64,000 nucleotides of DNA from Psychrobacter sp. JCM 18902 (GTDB lineage Bacteria; Pseudomonadota; Gammaproteobacteria; Pseudomonadales; Moraxellaceae): assembly GCF_904846615.1 (NCBI RefSeq), contig NZ_CAJHBK010000001.1, positions 744,001 to 808,000 of the forward strand, in the 5' to 3' direction. A program made the position numbers and the translations under genes. Shown piece by piece: positions 9,625-18,677 of this stretch; position 1 is the first letter of the stretch, and every line of letters begins with the position of its first letter. The notes beneath the pieces are model-generated. The model was given only the letters and a program-made list of their open reading frames with translations. It was not told where the DNA came from and made no database searches.

Positions 9625-11430
9625 ATGGCAGCAGATACGCTAATCAATGACTTTGAGTTACCGTTCCAATTATATGATGTATTGGGCACTGAAAATTTAA
9701 CCAAGCATACCAAGTTTGCAGAGCATAGCCGCGAAACATTTGATGCCGTATTGGATACAGCCAATAAAATTGCGACCCAGTTGTTTTTGCCGCATAACCA
9801 CGTAGCAGATAAGAACGAGCCACAGTTTGATGGCAAAAAAGTCAGCATGATAAGTGATGTAAAAGTCGCTTTTGATGCATTCCGTGAGTCAGGATTTATC
9901 GCAGGTCGTTATAGTTTTGAAGACGGCGGCATGCAGTTGCCTGAGACAGTGATGACAGCCGTTGCAGGTTATTTTATGGCTGCCAATCCTTCAACCACCG
10001 CTTATCCTTTTTTGACCACAGCGGCCATCAATGTCATCTCACATTTTGCCAGTGATGAGATTAAAGCCGCCTTTATGCCGCGCATGCTGACAGGTGAATT
10101 CACTGGAACCATGGCATTAACAGAGCCACATGCAGGTTCGTCACTTGCAGATATCAAAACCACTGCGGTAAAACAAGACGATGGTTCTTATCGCGTCAAA
10201 GGCAGCAAGATTTATATCTCAGCAGGTGATCATGAGCTGTCTGACAATATTGTTCATTTAGTATTGGCCAAAGTCCCAGGTGGTCCAGGTGGCGTCAAAG
10301 GTATCTCTTTATTTGCCGTGCCAAAGTATCGCTTAAACGCTGACTTGTCTGTCGGCGAGCGAAATGATGTACATTTGACTGGACTGATTCATAAGCTTGG
10401 TTATAGAGGCGCGACTTCTACAGCACTGAGCTTTGGTGATGACGGCGAGTGTTATGGGTATCTAATTGGTGAAGAGCACTTTGGCTTACGCTATATGTTT
10501 AAGATGATGAATGAGGCGCGTATCGCTGTCGGTTTTGGCGCATCGATGGTGGGCTATCGCGGTTATCAATACTCACTTGATTATGCCAAAGACAGAACGC
10601 AAGGCAGAATCGCTCCAAACAACAAACCTGAAGATGCGGCAACTGCCATCATCAATCATGGTGACGTAAAGCGCATGCTATTGGCACAAAAAGCCTACTC
10701 TGAAGGCGGCATCTCATTATGCCTATATGGTTCAAACTTGATTGACCGTATCAACACTTGTGAAGATGAAACGCTAAAGAATGAGCTAACAGAATTACTA
10801 GACCTGCTCACTCCAGTATTAAAAGCATGGCCATCTGAGTATGGGCCAAAAGCCAATGATTTGGGTATTCAAGTATTGGGCGGTGCAGGTTATACACGTG
10901 AGTATCAAGCCGAGCAGTTCTGGCGTGACAATCGCCTGAATCCTATCCATGAAGGCACAAACGGCGTGCAAGCATTAGATTTGTCATTTCGTAAGTTATG
11001 GCAAAAAGGTGGTCTGGGCATTCAAATCCTAAAACGTGAAATCACAAAAGATTTAGAAAGCATCACTACACCAGAAACGGCTCAATTAGCAGGTAAATTG
11101 ATGCCTTACATGGGTCATCTACATGAAGTGTTGGTGCATCTCAGCAAAGTGTTACAAACCGAAGAAGCCGTGACATTGACGGGCAACGCGCAAGCACTGA
11201 TGAATATCTTTGCCTCAATTGTGCTGAGCTGGATTTGGATTCGTCAAGCGAGTAAGGCTGAGCAGCTATTAAGCACCACACAAGATACTGAGCAACAGAA
11301 TTTTTATAAAGGCAAGATACAAGCGGCAAAGTATTTTATCGATTGGGAACTACCATTAGTTAAACGCGACATCGAATTATTAACCAACACCAACTCTGTT
11401 TGCACGGATATGCAAACAGAATGGTTCTAA
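9625..11430 (+). CDS. Acyl-CoA dehydrogenase, long (about 600 aa) subfamily
   Basis: This FAD enzyme introduces an alpha,beta double bond into an acyl-CoA. The 601-aa length and the C-terminal extension mark the long bacterial subfamily rather than the 380-aa mitochondrial type. Visible motifs include TEPHAGSSLADI (flavin/substrate loop), VLGGAGYTREYQ, and NPIHEGTNGVQALDL, whose Glu is in the usual catalytic-base position. The ATG has a weak purine-rich site (AACGAGAA). It is the first gene of a run with the NADPH oxidoreductase 22 bp downstream, followed by two SDRs. The substrate is unknown; no acyl-CoA ligase lies in this cluster. Confidence 0.88.
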   Translation: MAADTLINDFELPFQLYDVLGTENLTKHTKFAEHSRETFDAVLDTANKIATQLFLPHNHVADKNEPQFDGKKVSMISDVKVAFDAFRESGFIAGRYSFEDGGMQLPETVMTAVAGYFMAANPSTTAYPFLTTAAINVISHFASDEIKAAFMPRMLTGEFTGTMALTEPHAGSSLADIKTTAVKQDDGSYRVKGSKIYISAGDHELSDNIVHLVLAKVPGGPGGVKGISLFAVPKYRLNADLSVGERNDVHLTGLIHKLGYRGATSTALSFGDDGECYGYLIGEEHFGLRYMFKMMNEARIAVGFGASMVGYRGYQYSLDYAKDRTQGRIAPNNKPEDAATAIINHGDVKRMLLAQKAYSEGGISLCLYGSNLIDRINTCEDETLKNELTELLDLLTPVLKAWPSEYGPKANDLGIQVLGGAGYTREYQAEQFWRDNRLNPIHEGTNGVQALDLSFRKLWQKGGLGIQILKREITKDLESITTPETAQLAGKLMPYMGHLHEVLVHLSKVLQTEEAVTLTGNAQALMNIFASIVLSWIWIRQASKAEQLLSTTQDTEQQNFYKGKIQAAKYFIDWELPLVKRDIELLTNTNSVCTDMQTEWF

Positions 11431-11452
11431 GGACAACTCTAAGGACAGAGAC

Positions 11453-12460
11453 ATGACAAAAATGAATAAACAGTGGCGATTAAAAGCAAGACCAGTAGGC
11501 GAGCCTAGTGCCGAGACTTGGGATTATACTGAGACAGAAATCCCGACGATCACCGATGGTCAGCTACTGATTAAGGTTGAATACATCTCTATCGATCCGG
11601 CGATGCGTGGTTGGCTAAACGATGCCAAATCTTATATTGCACCGGTACAGATTGGTGACGTCATGCGTGCTGGTACTGTAGGTGAAGTGATTGAAAGCAA
11701 GCATGAGAAGTTTGCGGTTGGTGACTATGTCGCAGGTCACGATGGCGTGCAGTCTTATGCCGTCAGTGATGGTGCCAATCTGTATAAAGTTGATCCAAAA
11801 ATTGCGCCATTGTCTTATTACTTGGGTGTACTCGGTATGCCGGGTATGACAGGGTATTTTGGTTTGCTAAAAACAGGTCAGCCAAAAGCGGGCGAGACTG
11901 TGGTCGTCTCTGGCGCAGCTGGTGCCGTTGGTAGCTTGGTTGGTCAAATTGCTAAGATCAAAGGCTGCCGTGTTGTCGGTATCGCAGGCGGCGCTGAGAA
12001 ATGCAAATTCTTAGTCGATGAGCTTGGGTTCGATGCAACGATTGACTACAAAAACGAAGATGTGAAAAAAGCACTGAAGAAAACCTGTCCTGATGGCGTT
12101 GATGTGTACTTTGACAACGTAGGCGGTGATATCTTGAATGATGTACTCACACAAATCAATCTGCATGCGCGTATCGTCATTTGCGGTGCGATTAGTCAGT
12201 ATAACAACACCACAGAAGTCAAAGGCCCATCGAACTATTTATCATTATTGGTCAATCGTGCCCGCATGGAAGGCATCGTAGTATTCGATAATCTCAAAGA
12301 ATATCCAGTCGCCATGAAAGATATTGCTGGCTGGATTCAGTCAGGTGATATGAAAGTAAAAGACCATATCGTTGAAGGTATCGAGACGTTCCCAGACACG
12401 TTAATGATGCTCTTTAACGGTGAAAACTTCGGCAAACTGGTACTTAAGGTAGAGGGATAA
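11453..12460 (+). CDS. NADPH-dependent MDR oxidoreductase (prostaglandin/CurA-like)
   Basis: This 335-aa zinc-independent medium-chain dehydrogenase/reductase belongs to the group including leukotriene B4 12-hydroxydehydrogenase/PTGR and bacterial CurA. These reduce the C=C bond of alpha,beta-unsaturated carbonyls with NADPH. Evidence is the N-terminal block IDPAMRGWL, the nucleotide-binding motif SGAAGAVGSLVGQIAKIKG, and VDVYFDNVGG. Zinc-ligand cysteines of alcohol dehydrogenases are absent. Spacing is 22 bp after the acyl-CoA dehydrogenase and 3 bp before the SDR, so it is operonic. The specific substrate is inferred only as an enoyl/enone intermediate of the same pathway. Confidence 0.85.
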   Translation: MTKMNKQWRLKARPVGEPSAETWDYTETEIPTITDGQLLIKVEYISIDPAMRGWLNDAKSYIAPVQIGDVMRAGTVGEVIESKHEKFAVGDYVAGHDGVQSYAVSDGANLYKVDPKIAPLSYYLGVLGMPGMTGYFGLLKTGQPKAGETVVVSGAAGAVGSLVGQIAKIKGCRVVGIAGGAEKCKFLVDELGFDATIDYKNEDVKKALKKTCPDGVDVYFDNVGGDILNDVLTQINLHARIVICGAISQYNNTTEVKGPSNYLSLLVNRARMEGIVVFDNLKEYPVAMKDIAGWIQSGDMKVKDHIVEGIETFPDTLMMLFNGENFGKLVLKVEG

Positions 12461-12463
12461 ATC

Positions 12464-13258
12464 ATGACACTGAATACAAACGGAATTGCATCAGATGTAG
12501 CTAGTAATGTGGCTGGTAAAAGAATTTTGATCACGGGCGGTGCCTCAGGTATCGGCGCAGCAAGCGCGTTATTACTGGCCAGTCGCGGTGCAAAAGTCGT
12601 GATTGGGGATATGGCAGAAGAGATGGGTGCTGCGGTTGCCAAGCAAGCTCAAGACGCTGGTAACAGTGTCGTCTTCAAAAAAGTAGACGTGACCAGTGGT
12701 GACGAAGTGCGTGCGTTATTCGACTTCGCAGTAGAAACGCTTGGTGGCCTAGATGTGGTGGTAAACAATGCTGGTATCGACCATAAGCCCTCGCCAATGC
12801 ATGAGCTAAGCGATGATGATTTTGATCGCAATATCGCTGTCAACTTAAAAGGTGTATGGCACTGTATGCGTGCCGCCGTCAACTGTATGCTGCCTAATGG
12901 TGGTGGTCATGTGATTAACGTGGCATCTATTGCTGGTCTACGTTCAGCGCCGATGATTTCAGCCTATAGCGCGGCTAAACATGGTGTTATGGGTCTGACC
13001 AAGTCTGCTGCCCATGAGTATGCGCGCGCCAATATTCGTTTCAACGCGGTCTGCCCAAGCTTCATCGATACGCCGATGGTACGCAATACCATGGCAACGA
13101 TGGATGAGCGTACGCAGCAAGCAACTATCAAAGCCAGTCCAATGCGCCGTCTAGGAGATGTGAATGAAATCTCTAGTGCGATTGCATGGCTAGCCAGCGA
13201 TGAGAGTACCTTTATGAATGGTCATGCCTTTACACTCGATGGTGGTATGCTGGCGTAA
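12464..13258 (+). CDS. SDR-family oxidoreductase
   Basis: This 264-aa classical short-chain dehydrogenase has the cofactor motif TGGASGIG near residue 26, the NNAG motif, a catalytic Ser in VASIAGL, and the YxxxK pair in YSAAKHG. An Asp after the second beta strand (IGDMAEE) suggests NAD(H) preference. The ATG is 3 bp after the previous stop, pointing to translational coupling. It probably oxidises a hydroxyacyl-CoA or alcohol intermediate; the substrate cannot be told from sequence. Confidence 0.88.
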   Translation: MTLNTNGIASDVASNVAGKRILITGGASGIGAASALLLASRGAKVVIGDMAEEMGAAVAKQAQDAGNSVVFKKVDVTSGDEVRALFDFAVETLGGLDVVVNNAGIDHKPSPMHELSDDDFDRNIAVNLKGVWHCMRAAVNCMLPNGGGHVINVASIAGLRSAPMISAYSAAKHGVMGLTKSAAHEYARANIRFNAVCPSFIDTPMVRNTMATMDERTQQATIKASPMRRLGDVNEISSAIAWLASDESTFMNGHAFTLDGGMLA

Positions 13259-13442
13259 CTATGACAATTGAGCGCTCATTATGCAATTTATTAGTGCTCG
13301 ATAATCGCTGTTAGACATGACAGCGATTATCTGCGTTTAGTTATCCAATTTTAGACGCCTGTTTTAGATACATGTTCTAGATACATGAATTCAGCGCTCA
13401 AGAATGATGGAAAATATAAAGTTGATAAAAATATAAGGAATC

Positions 13443-14207
13443 ATGATGAAAGATTTATTTGATTTAACCGGTAAGGTTGCTTTGGTTACTGGCGCAAGCC
13501 GCGGTATTGGCGAATCTATTGCTCGTTTATTGGCATCAAGAGGCGCGCACGTTATCGTCTCTAGCCGCAAAATCGATGCTTGCCAAGCAGTCGCTGATAG
13601 CATCATCGCAGATGGTCACAAAGCCAGTGCTTTTGCTTGTCACGTGGGCGAGATGGCACAGATTGATGCGATTTTTGAGCATATTAAAAGCGAGTTTGGC
13701 CAAATTGATATCTTGGTCAATAATGCCGCAGCCAACCCATATTATGGTCATATCTTAGATACAGATTTAGCGGCTTTTGATAAAACCGTGGAAGTAAACA
13801 TTCGCGGTTACTTCTTTATGTCGACAGCCGCTGGCAAAATGATGAAAGAGCAAGGTGGCGGCGTCATCTTGAATACCGCATCGGTCAATGGCTTGGTGGC
13901 AGGCGATAAGCAAGGTATTTACTCAATCACCAAAGCGGCGGTCATTAGTATGACCAAAGCTTTTGCAAAAGAGTGTGGCCCACTTAATATCCGCGTCAAT
14001 GCTTTACTGCCAGGTCTAACTGATACCAAGTTTGCCTCTGCTTTGACGACCAATGATAAAGTCTTGAAAATGGCACTACATGCTATTCCACTCGGGCGCG
14101 TTGCGAATCCTGACGAGATGGCTGGCACAGTGTTGTATCTAGTGTCTGATGCCTCAAGTTATACCACAGGCGCGACTATCGTTGTCGATGGCGGTATGTT
14201 AGCTTAA
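13443..14207 (+). CDS. SDR-family oxidoreductase
   Basis: This second classical short-chain dehydrogenase has 254 aa, with TGASRGIGESIARLL near residue 17, NNAA, a Ser in TASVNGL and the YxxxK motif in YSITKAAV. An Arg/Lys pair (SSRKID) after strand two hints at NADP(H). It is separated from the first SDR by 184 bp and is only moderately similar to it, so it is not a recent tandem duplicate. A second Met at codon 2 is an equal start. It ends 47 bp before a terminator, marking the end of this transcript. Confidence 0.87.
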   Translation: MMKDLFDLTGKVALVTGASRGIGESIARLLASRGAHVIVSSRKIDACQAVADSIIADGHKASAFACHVGEMAQIDAIFEHIKSEFGQIDILVNNAAANPYYGHILDTDLAAFDKTVEVNIRGYFFMSTAAGKMMKEQGGGVILNTASVNGLVAGDKQGIYSITKAAVISMTKAFAKECGPLNIRVNALLPGLTDTKFASALTTNDKVLKMALHAIPLGRVANPDEMAGTVLYLVSDASSYTTGATIVVDGGMLA

Positions 14208-14253
14208 TCAGCAAAGCTACAGCATATAAGTTCAAGAACAGCTTACTATTAAG

Positions 14254-14287
14254 AACTGCATGAGATTAATTTTCATGCGGTTTTTTT
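14254..14287 (+). terminator. Rho-independent terminator
   Basis: AACTGCATGA (14254-14263) pairs with TCATGCGGTT across a short AT loop and is followed by a run of T. It lies downstream of the second SDR and upstream of the CitE-like gene. Confidence 0.8.
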
Positions 14288-14424
14288 CAATTGGATTTTT
14301 GATTGAGTGTTTAAATAGTCTTAGAGTCGATTGTATCGATAAATGATCAATTTAAAGTAAAAATAGGCTGTGTAATGGCATAATAAAGCTGCTAACCGCT
14401 ACTTGAACAATATAGGAATTAAGC

Positions 14425-15279
14425 ATGAACTCAGTGACCAATCATAAAATAAATATAACTTATCAAAATAAAACATGGCTGTTTGTACCAGCGACTCGCA
14501 TTGATAGAGTAGCCAAAGCCTTTGCTAGTGGTGCAGATGCAGTTATTGTCGATTTGGAAGATGCCGTTGCGCCAGAAGATAAAGCAGATGCCCGCAAAGC
14601 ATTACAACAATATCATGACAGTGTAGATTATCAGCCGATTTGGGTACGTATCAATAAGGCAGGTAGCGAAGAATTTTTCAAAGACATCGTGCTTTGTCAA
14701 AAAATGCAAAATTTAGCTGGCGTGTTACTAGCTAAAGCTGAGCAAGTCGCCGACATAGAGAGCGTACATCAGCTTATCAATTTACCCATGATTGCACTGA
14801 TTGAGAGTGCTGTTGGATTATATCAAGTCGATAATATGGCAAAAGCAGTCGGATTGGCCGCGTTTAGCTATGGTTTTCTAGATTTGTGCAATGATTTACG
14901 CGTACAAGTAGGTACACCTGCTGCGGATGTCATCGCCAATCAGATTCGCTATCAGTTGGTTTTGACCTCTAAAGTACATGAGTTGGCAGCGCCCATCGAT
15001 ACTGTTTATCCTGATTTTAATGATGAGATAGGACTAAGCGCCCGAGTAAGTTTATGGTCACAGATGGGTATGTCAGGAATGCTGTGTATTCATCCCAAAC
15101 AAGTAGCTGTCGTCCAGCAGGCATTAAAGCCGACTGACAAAGCATTGTCATTTGCTAAGCGTGTGGTCGAAGAGTATGAGCGAAGCGGGCAGGCAGTGTT
15201 TGAGATAGATGGTCAAATGGTAGACGCGCCAGTGATTGAGCGTTGTCGCCAGCTATTAGGTTATTTATTGACGAAGTAG
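14425..15279 (+). CDS. HpcH/HpaI aldolase / citrate lyase beta (CitE-like) protein
   Basis: The protein has 284 aa. CitE-like enzymes carry out Mg-dependent C-C bond cleavage or hydrolysis of malyl-, citramalyl- or citryl-CoA-type substrates. Family blocks are WLFVPATR at the N-terminus, ADAVIVDLEDAVAPEDK, WVRINKAGS (Arg), IALIESAVGL (metal-binding Glu) and the later FGxxD-equivalent AFSYGFLDLCNDL. CIHPKQV near residue 230 is typical. Without citrate lyase alpha or gamma genes nearby it is probably a stand-alone lyase or thioesterase. It is in the same orientation as the preceding CoA cluster but behind a terminator, so it may have its own promoter. Confidence 0.83.
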   Translation: MNSVTNHKINITYQNKTWLFVPATRIDRVAKAFASGADAVIVDLEDAVAPEDKADARKALQQYHDSVDYQPIWVRINKAGSEEFFKDIVLCQKMQNLAGVLLAKAEQVADIESVHQLINLPMIALIESAVGLYQVDNMAKAVGLAAFSYGFLDLCNDLRVQVGTPAADVIANQIRYQLVLTSKVHELAAPIDTVYPDFNDEIGLSARVSLWSQMGMSGMLCIHPKQVAVVQQALKPTDKALSFAKRVVEEYERSGQAVFEIDGQMVDAPVIERCRQLLGYLLTK

Positions 15280-15339
15280 AAGGGGAGCAAATAATGGTTT
15301 ATTATGCATCATACTTATTTATGATTTAAAAAGAGCTCT

Positions 15340-15753
15340 ATGATTTTCATTAGCAATACCATTAGCCTTAATGACAATGAAGTAGAAATTAGCGCGATAC
15401 GTGCGCAGGGCGCTGGTGGACAGAATGTCAATAAAGTGTCGTCTGCTATCCATCTGCGTTTTGATATCCATGCCTCAAGCCTGAGTGATGTCATTAAGCA
15501 GCGTTTATTGGACAGTAAAGACAGCCGAATCACCAAAGAAGGCGTACTAATTATTAAGGCGCAGCAATTTCGTACCCAAGAGCGGAATAAGATAGATGCC
15601 TTTGAGCGGCTGCAAAGCTTTATTATAAAAGCCACTCATGTCAATCAAACCAGAAAGCCAACTAAACCTAGCAGAAATGCTAAGCGCAAACGGGTGGATC
15701 AAAAGACCCAGCGCGGCAAAACAAAAGCCTTGCGCGGTAAAGTGGATTTTTAA
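15340..15753 (+). CDS. arfB: Alternative ribosome-rescue factor / peptidyl-tRNA hydrolase ArfB
   Basis: The protein has 137 aa. ArfB (YaeJ) rescues ribosomes stalled without a stop codon by hydrolysing peptidyl-tRNA. The catalytic GGQ motif is present at residues 26-28 (AQGAGGQNVNKV), as in class I release factors. The C-terminal 35 residues are very rich in Lys and Arg, matching the tail that enters the empty mRNA channel. Length fits the family (about 140 aa) and there is no codon-recognition domain of full release factors. It is followed by a bidirectional terminator. Confidence 0.92.
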   Translation: MIFISNTISLNDNEVEISAIRAQGAGGQNVNKVSSAIHLRFDIHASSLSDVIKQRLLDSKDSRITKEGVLIIKAQQFRTQERNKIDAFERLQSFIIKATHVNQTRKPTKPSRNAKRKRVDQKTQRGKTKALRGKVDF

Positions 15754-15793
15754 ATAGGTGGCTTATTTCCTATTTTTAAATGAACGAGAAAGC

Positions 15794-15828
15794 AAAATGC
15801 CAGCCCATGTAAGTGGCTGGCATTTTTT
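15794..15828. terminator. Bidirectional rho-independent terminator
   Basis: AAAATGCCAGCC pairs with GGCTGGCATTTT around a 9-nt loop, with A and T tracts on the two sides. It serves arfB and the convergent MFS gene. Confidence 0.9.
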
Positions 15829-15873
15829 ATAGTCTTATTTACTATCAGGTCTTTAGCTATCCCAGTCTTTTGC

Positions 15874-17073
15874 TTAACCAAGTCTTCTACTTAACTCGGG
15901 AAAGCGCTTTATCATAAATAACATCAATAGCAGTGCCACACTGGCGATAGCCGCGCCAACATAGCCCACACTCGATATGGAAATATGCGTTACTGCATAA
16001 CCACCAAACAGCGCACCTGCGCCAATGCCTAAGTTGATAATCCCTGAGAACATTGACATCAGCATGTCTTGGGCTGTGACATCAACCATGATGACTTTGG
16101 CTTGCATAGAGATAATCAGCAGCATCAGCGCGGCGCCCCACAGTAATGCAATGAAACTCAGTGCCCAGATGGAGGTCACGGCAAACAATAGCACCAGCAT
16201 AGATAGCAGCATTAATATGATCGATATCAGCATCAATCTGGTATTAAAACGATCACCCCAACGGCTAAAAATCACACTACCTGCAATCCCTGCTACCCCA
16301 AATAATAGCAAGACAACAGTCGCGGCGTTTTCACTTATAGCGCCAACCTGCCGCATAAAGGGTTCGATATAAGAATAAGCGGTATAGTGAGCGGTAAAGA
16401 CCAGTAAAATAAGCAGATACAAACAGACCAATAAGGGGTTTTTGAGCAGTTCTGGAATTTTTCTAAACGAGCCTTCAAACATACTTGGTAGCGTGGGCAA
16501 TAGCCTTGCTTGCAAGATAAACACGATAAAAGCAATCACGCCAATACCGCCAAAGGTTGCCCGCCAGCCAAACCATTGACCGACTAAGCGCCCTAATGGT
16601 ACACCGAGCACCATCGCCAATGAAGTACCGGTCGCAAGTACACTAAGTGCCAGTGCTTTTTTGCCTTCTGGTGCTACGCGTATCGCAATCGCTGCGGTGA
16701 TGGACCAAAATATCGCGTGTGATAGCGCAATACCCACTCGGCTGATGAGCAATACATCAAAGCTCCATGCGAATACTGACAAGGCGTGGCTGGCAATAAA
16801 AACCACAAACAAGCCTAAGAGTAAGCTTTTACGCTCAAAACGGCTGGTGAGCAGCATCAATGGTAACGACATGGCCGCAACAATCCACGCATACAGCGTC
16901 AACATCCAGCCAGTCTCTGCCGTGGTGATGGAAAAATCTTGGGCGATATCGCTTAATAGGGCGACAGGGACAAATTCGGTGGTATTCATAATAAAGGCGC
17001 TGACGCCCATCAAAAATACTTGGAAATACTGAGTTCGGCGAGCATTTGAGCTCACCTCAAAGTTGTGTTTCAT
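15874..17073 (-). CDS. MFS sugar/drug efflux transporter (SotB/AraJ-like)
   Basis: This is an inner-membrane major facilitator of 12 hydrophobic segments, about 399 aa. It fits the DHA1-type family of SotB, YdeA and AraJ, with an early FIMNTTEFVPVALL segment, SRFERKSLLLG in the loop after TM2, and GRLVGQWFGWRATF near TM5. The open frame runs to a TTG at 17106; the ATG at 17073 is preferred because it places a short hydrophilic N-terminus before TM1. Characterised relatives export sugars, arabinose or drugs; the substrate here is unknown. It is divergent from the LysR gene at 17502 across about 430 bp. Confidence 0.85.
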   Translation of the reverse strand: MKHNFEVSSNARRTQYFQVFLMGVSAFIMNTTEFVPVALLSDIAQDFSITTAETGWMLTLYAWIVAAMSLPLMLLTSRFERKSLLLGLFVVFIASHALSVFAWSFDVLLISRVGIALSHAIFWSITAAIAIRVAPEGKKALALSVLATGTSLAMVLGVPLGRLVGQWFGWRATFGGIGVIAFIVFILQARLLPTLPSMFEGSFRKIPELLKNPLLVCLYLLILLVFTAHYTAYSYIEPFMRQVGAISENAATVVLLLFGVAGIAGSVIFSRWGDRFNTRLMLISIILMLLSMLVLLFAVTSIWALSFIALLWGAALMLLIISMQAKVIMVDVTAQDMLMSMFSGIINLGIGAGALFGGYAVTHISISSVGYVGAAIASVALLLMLFMIKRFPELSRRLG

Positions 17074-17106
17074 ATGATCCAATACAAATAAAGAGGGCGC
17101 TAACAA

Positions 17107-17501
17107 ATAATGTTAGCTGAAAAATAATTCATGAGATTAAAAATAATGGCGGAAATAGGTCGTAATGATGAAAAAGAGGAGGGCAAGATAGCAAATCAGT
17201 TGCAGTATGTCAGAGCCTATCATCAGACCCTGCTATTTTATCAGTAATAGACCGTGTTTTTGTAGGATAGTCTTTAAAATTAACAATTGAATAATTGGTT
17301 AAATAATTAAGTGGACTGTCAAATTTCTACCTAAGTAAATCTGATGATGGCATTATTGTCAGTTACATAGTGCTTATAGTGAGGTATCGCTATTTGAGTT
17401 TGAATATAGGTATGATGACGCCATAGGCTAGGAATGCCTGATAACGTGATTTTAAATAATCATTGATATTTTACTAAGATGGAATAAAAGAAAAGCAATC
17501 T
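17107..17501. other. Divergent intergenic region with an imperfect dyad
   Basis: This is the promoter region between the MFS exporter and the LysR regulator. At 17280-17302 an AT-rich imperfect inverted repeat (TTAACAATT, GAAT, AATTGGTTAA) could be a regulator site. No ORF or RNA gene was seen. Confidence 0.45.
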
Positions 17502-18449
17502 ATGAAAACCGACACCAATAAACCATTAGCCTTTAGACGATATCCATCGACGACGGCGCTGCAATGTTTTGAGACCGCTGCTCGTCATTTGAGTTTTACC
17601 AATGCCGCGCAAGAGATGCACATGACCCAAAGCGCCATCAGTAAGCAAGTGGCGCAGTTAGAGGAGATGCTAAACCTGTCTTTATTTTATCGGACGCCGC
17701 ATCGGATTTCACTGACCCCTGCTGGCAAGGCATATTATCTTGAAGTGTTAGAGATTTTAAAACATATCGAGGTAGCGACCACCAATTTGATGTCGCATAG
17801 CAGTAATACTGAGCTGCTAAAAATTATCTCGCATCCGACATTTTGCGCCCGTTGGTTGATTCCAGCACTCAGTGGCTTTAGTCAAGAATATCCCCTTATT
17901 AACTTGGATATTAAAGAGCTGGCAGGGCCGTTCTTTTCTGAAGACCAAAATGCCGATATTGCTTTTTTATACGGTGATGGCATGTGGGGCAATATGGAGG
18001 CCATAAAATTGTTCGATGAATACTGCGTTGCGGTCTGTCAGCCGCAGTATTTGCAAGATAATATGCTCAGCACCGAGTGTTTAAATGACTATGTTTTATT
18101 GCAAATAAGTTCACGCTTAAGTGCGTGGTATGAGTACTTTAAGCAACAAGATATCAGCGTCGATGGCACTTTTGTAGGTCCACGTTTTGAGACTTTTCAT
18201 GCTTGCATCTCTGCCGCCTTACTTGGCTATGGTATAGCCTTGGTGCCGTTGCGTTTGGTTGAGCCTGAGCTACAATCAGGCGCTTTAGTCATGGCGTGGG
18301 ATTATGCGGCAAAGGGTCGCGGCAGCTATTATGTGACGTATCCTGTTTCTTCAGGACAATCGCATAAGGTCAAAGCAGTTTTAGAATGGATTACGGCTTA
18401 TTTAATAATCTCAGATCAGCGTGAAAAGGCGTTAGGGCTGGTTTTATAA
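17502..18449 (+). CDS. LysR-family regulator, GcvA-like
   Basis: This 315-aa regulator has the N-terminal winged helix-turn-helix (about residues 15-75) with LQCFETAARHLSFTNAAQEM and TQSAISKQVAQLEE, then a periplasmic-binding-like effector domain. The pattern places it in the GcvA branch, where regulators of amino-acid catabolic genes are common. It lies directly upstream of the aminotransferase/HglS/AmaB/AmaA genes and is the likely local regulator of that module. A matching dyad is present before two of those genes. The effector is not known; an intermediate of lysine or pipecolate breakdown is a reasonable inference. Confidence 0.85.
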   Translation: MKTDTNKPLAFRRYPSTTALQCFETAARHLSFTNAAQEMHMTQSAISKQVAQLEEMLNLSLFYRTPHRISLTPAGKAYYLEVLEILKHIEVATTNLMSHSSNTELLKIISHPTFCARWLIPALSGFSQEYPLINLDIKELAGPFFSEDQNADIAFLYGDGMWGNMEAIKLFDEYCVAVCQPQYLQDNMLSTECLNDYVLLQISSRLSAWYEYFKQQDISVDGTFVGPRFETFHACISAALLGYGIALVPLRLVEPELQSGALVMAWDYAAKGRGSYYVTYPVSSGQSHKVKAVLEWITAYLIISDQREKALGLVL

Positions 18450-18510
18450 TTTATATCTTATTATTGTATTCTACAAAGTTATCTACTGTGAGAATCTAAA
18501 ACGCTAAACA

Positions 18511-18540
18511 AAAAAACTGCCTTAATACGCAGTTTTTTTT
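18511..18540 (+). terminator. Rho-independent terminator
   Basis: AAAAAACTGC pairs with GCAGTTTTTT around an 8-nt loop, followed by T residues. It closes the LysR transcript. Confidence 0.85.
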
Positions 18541-18574
18541 GTTTTTAAAGGATTCTTTTAGGAAGTTGATTCAC

Positions 18575-18600
18575 TGGTAATGACAAAAAGGAATGCCACC
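18575..18600 (+). promoter_or_regulatory. Candidate regulator half-dyad upstream of the aminotransferase
   Basis: The sequence AATGACAAAAAGGAATG, about 80 bp before the aminotransferase ATG, shares the ACAAAAAGGAATG-type core with the perfect dyad CATTCC-AAAAA-GGAATG at 21579-21595. Two related sites in front of two genes of one pathway suggest binding by the adjacent LysR protein. This is inference from sequence similarity alone. Confidence 0.45.
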
Positions 18601-18677
18601 ACAACTATTATTCGTTTGCTGCTGGAATGATGTTTTGTTGAAATGAGTCTAACTCAAGGAAGAGATAGAGATTCATC

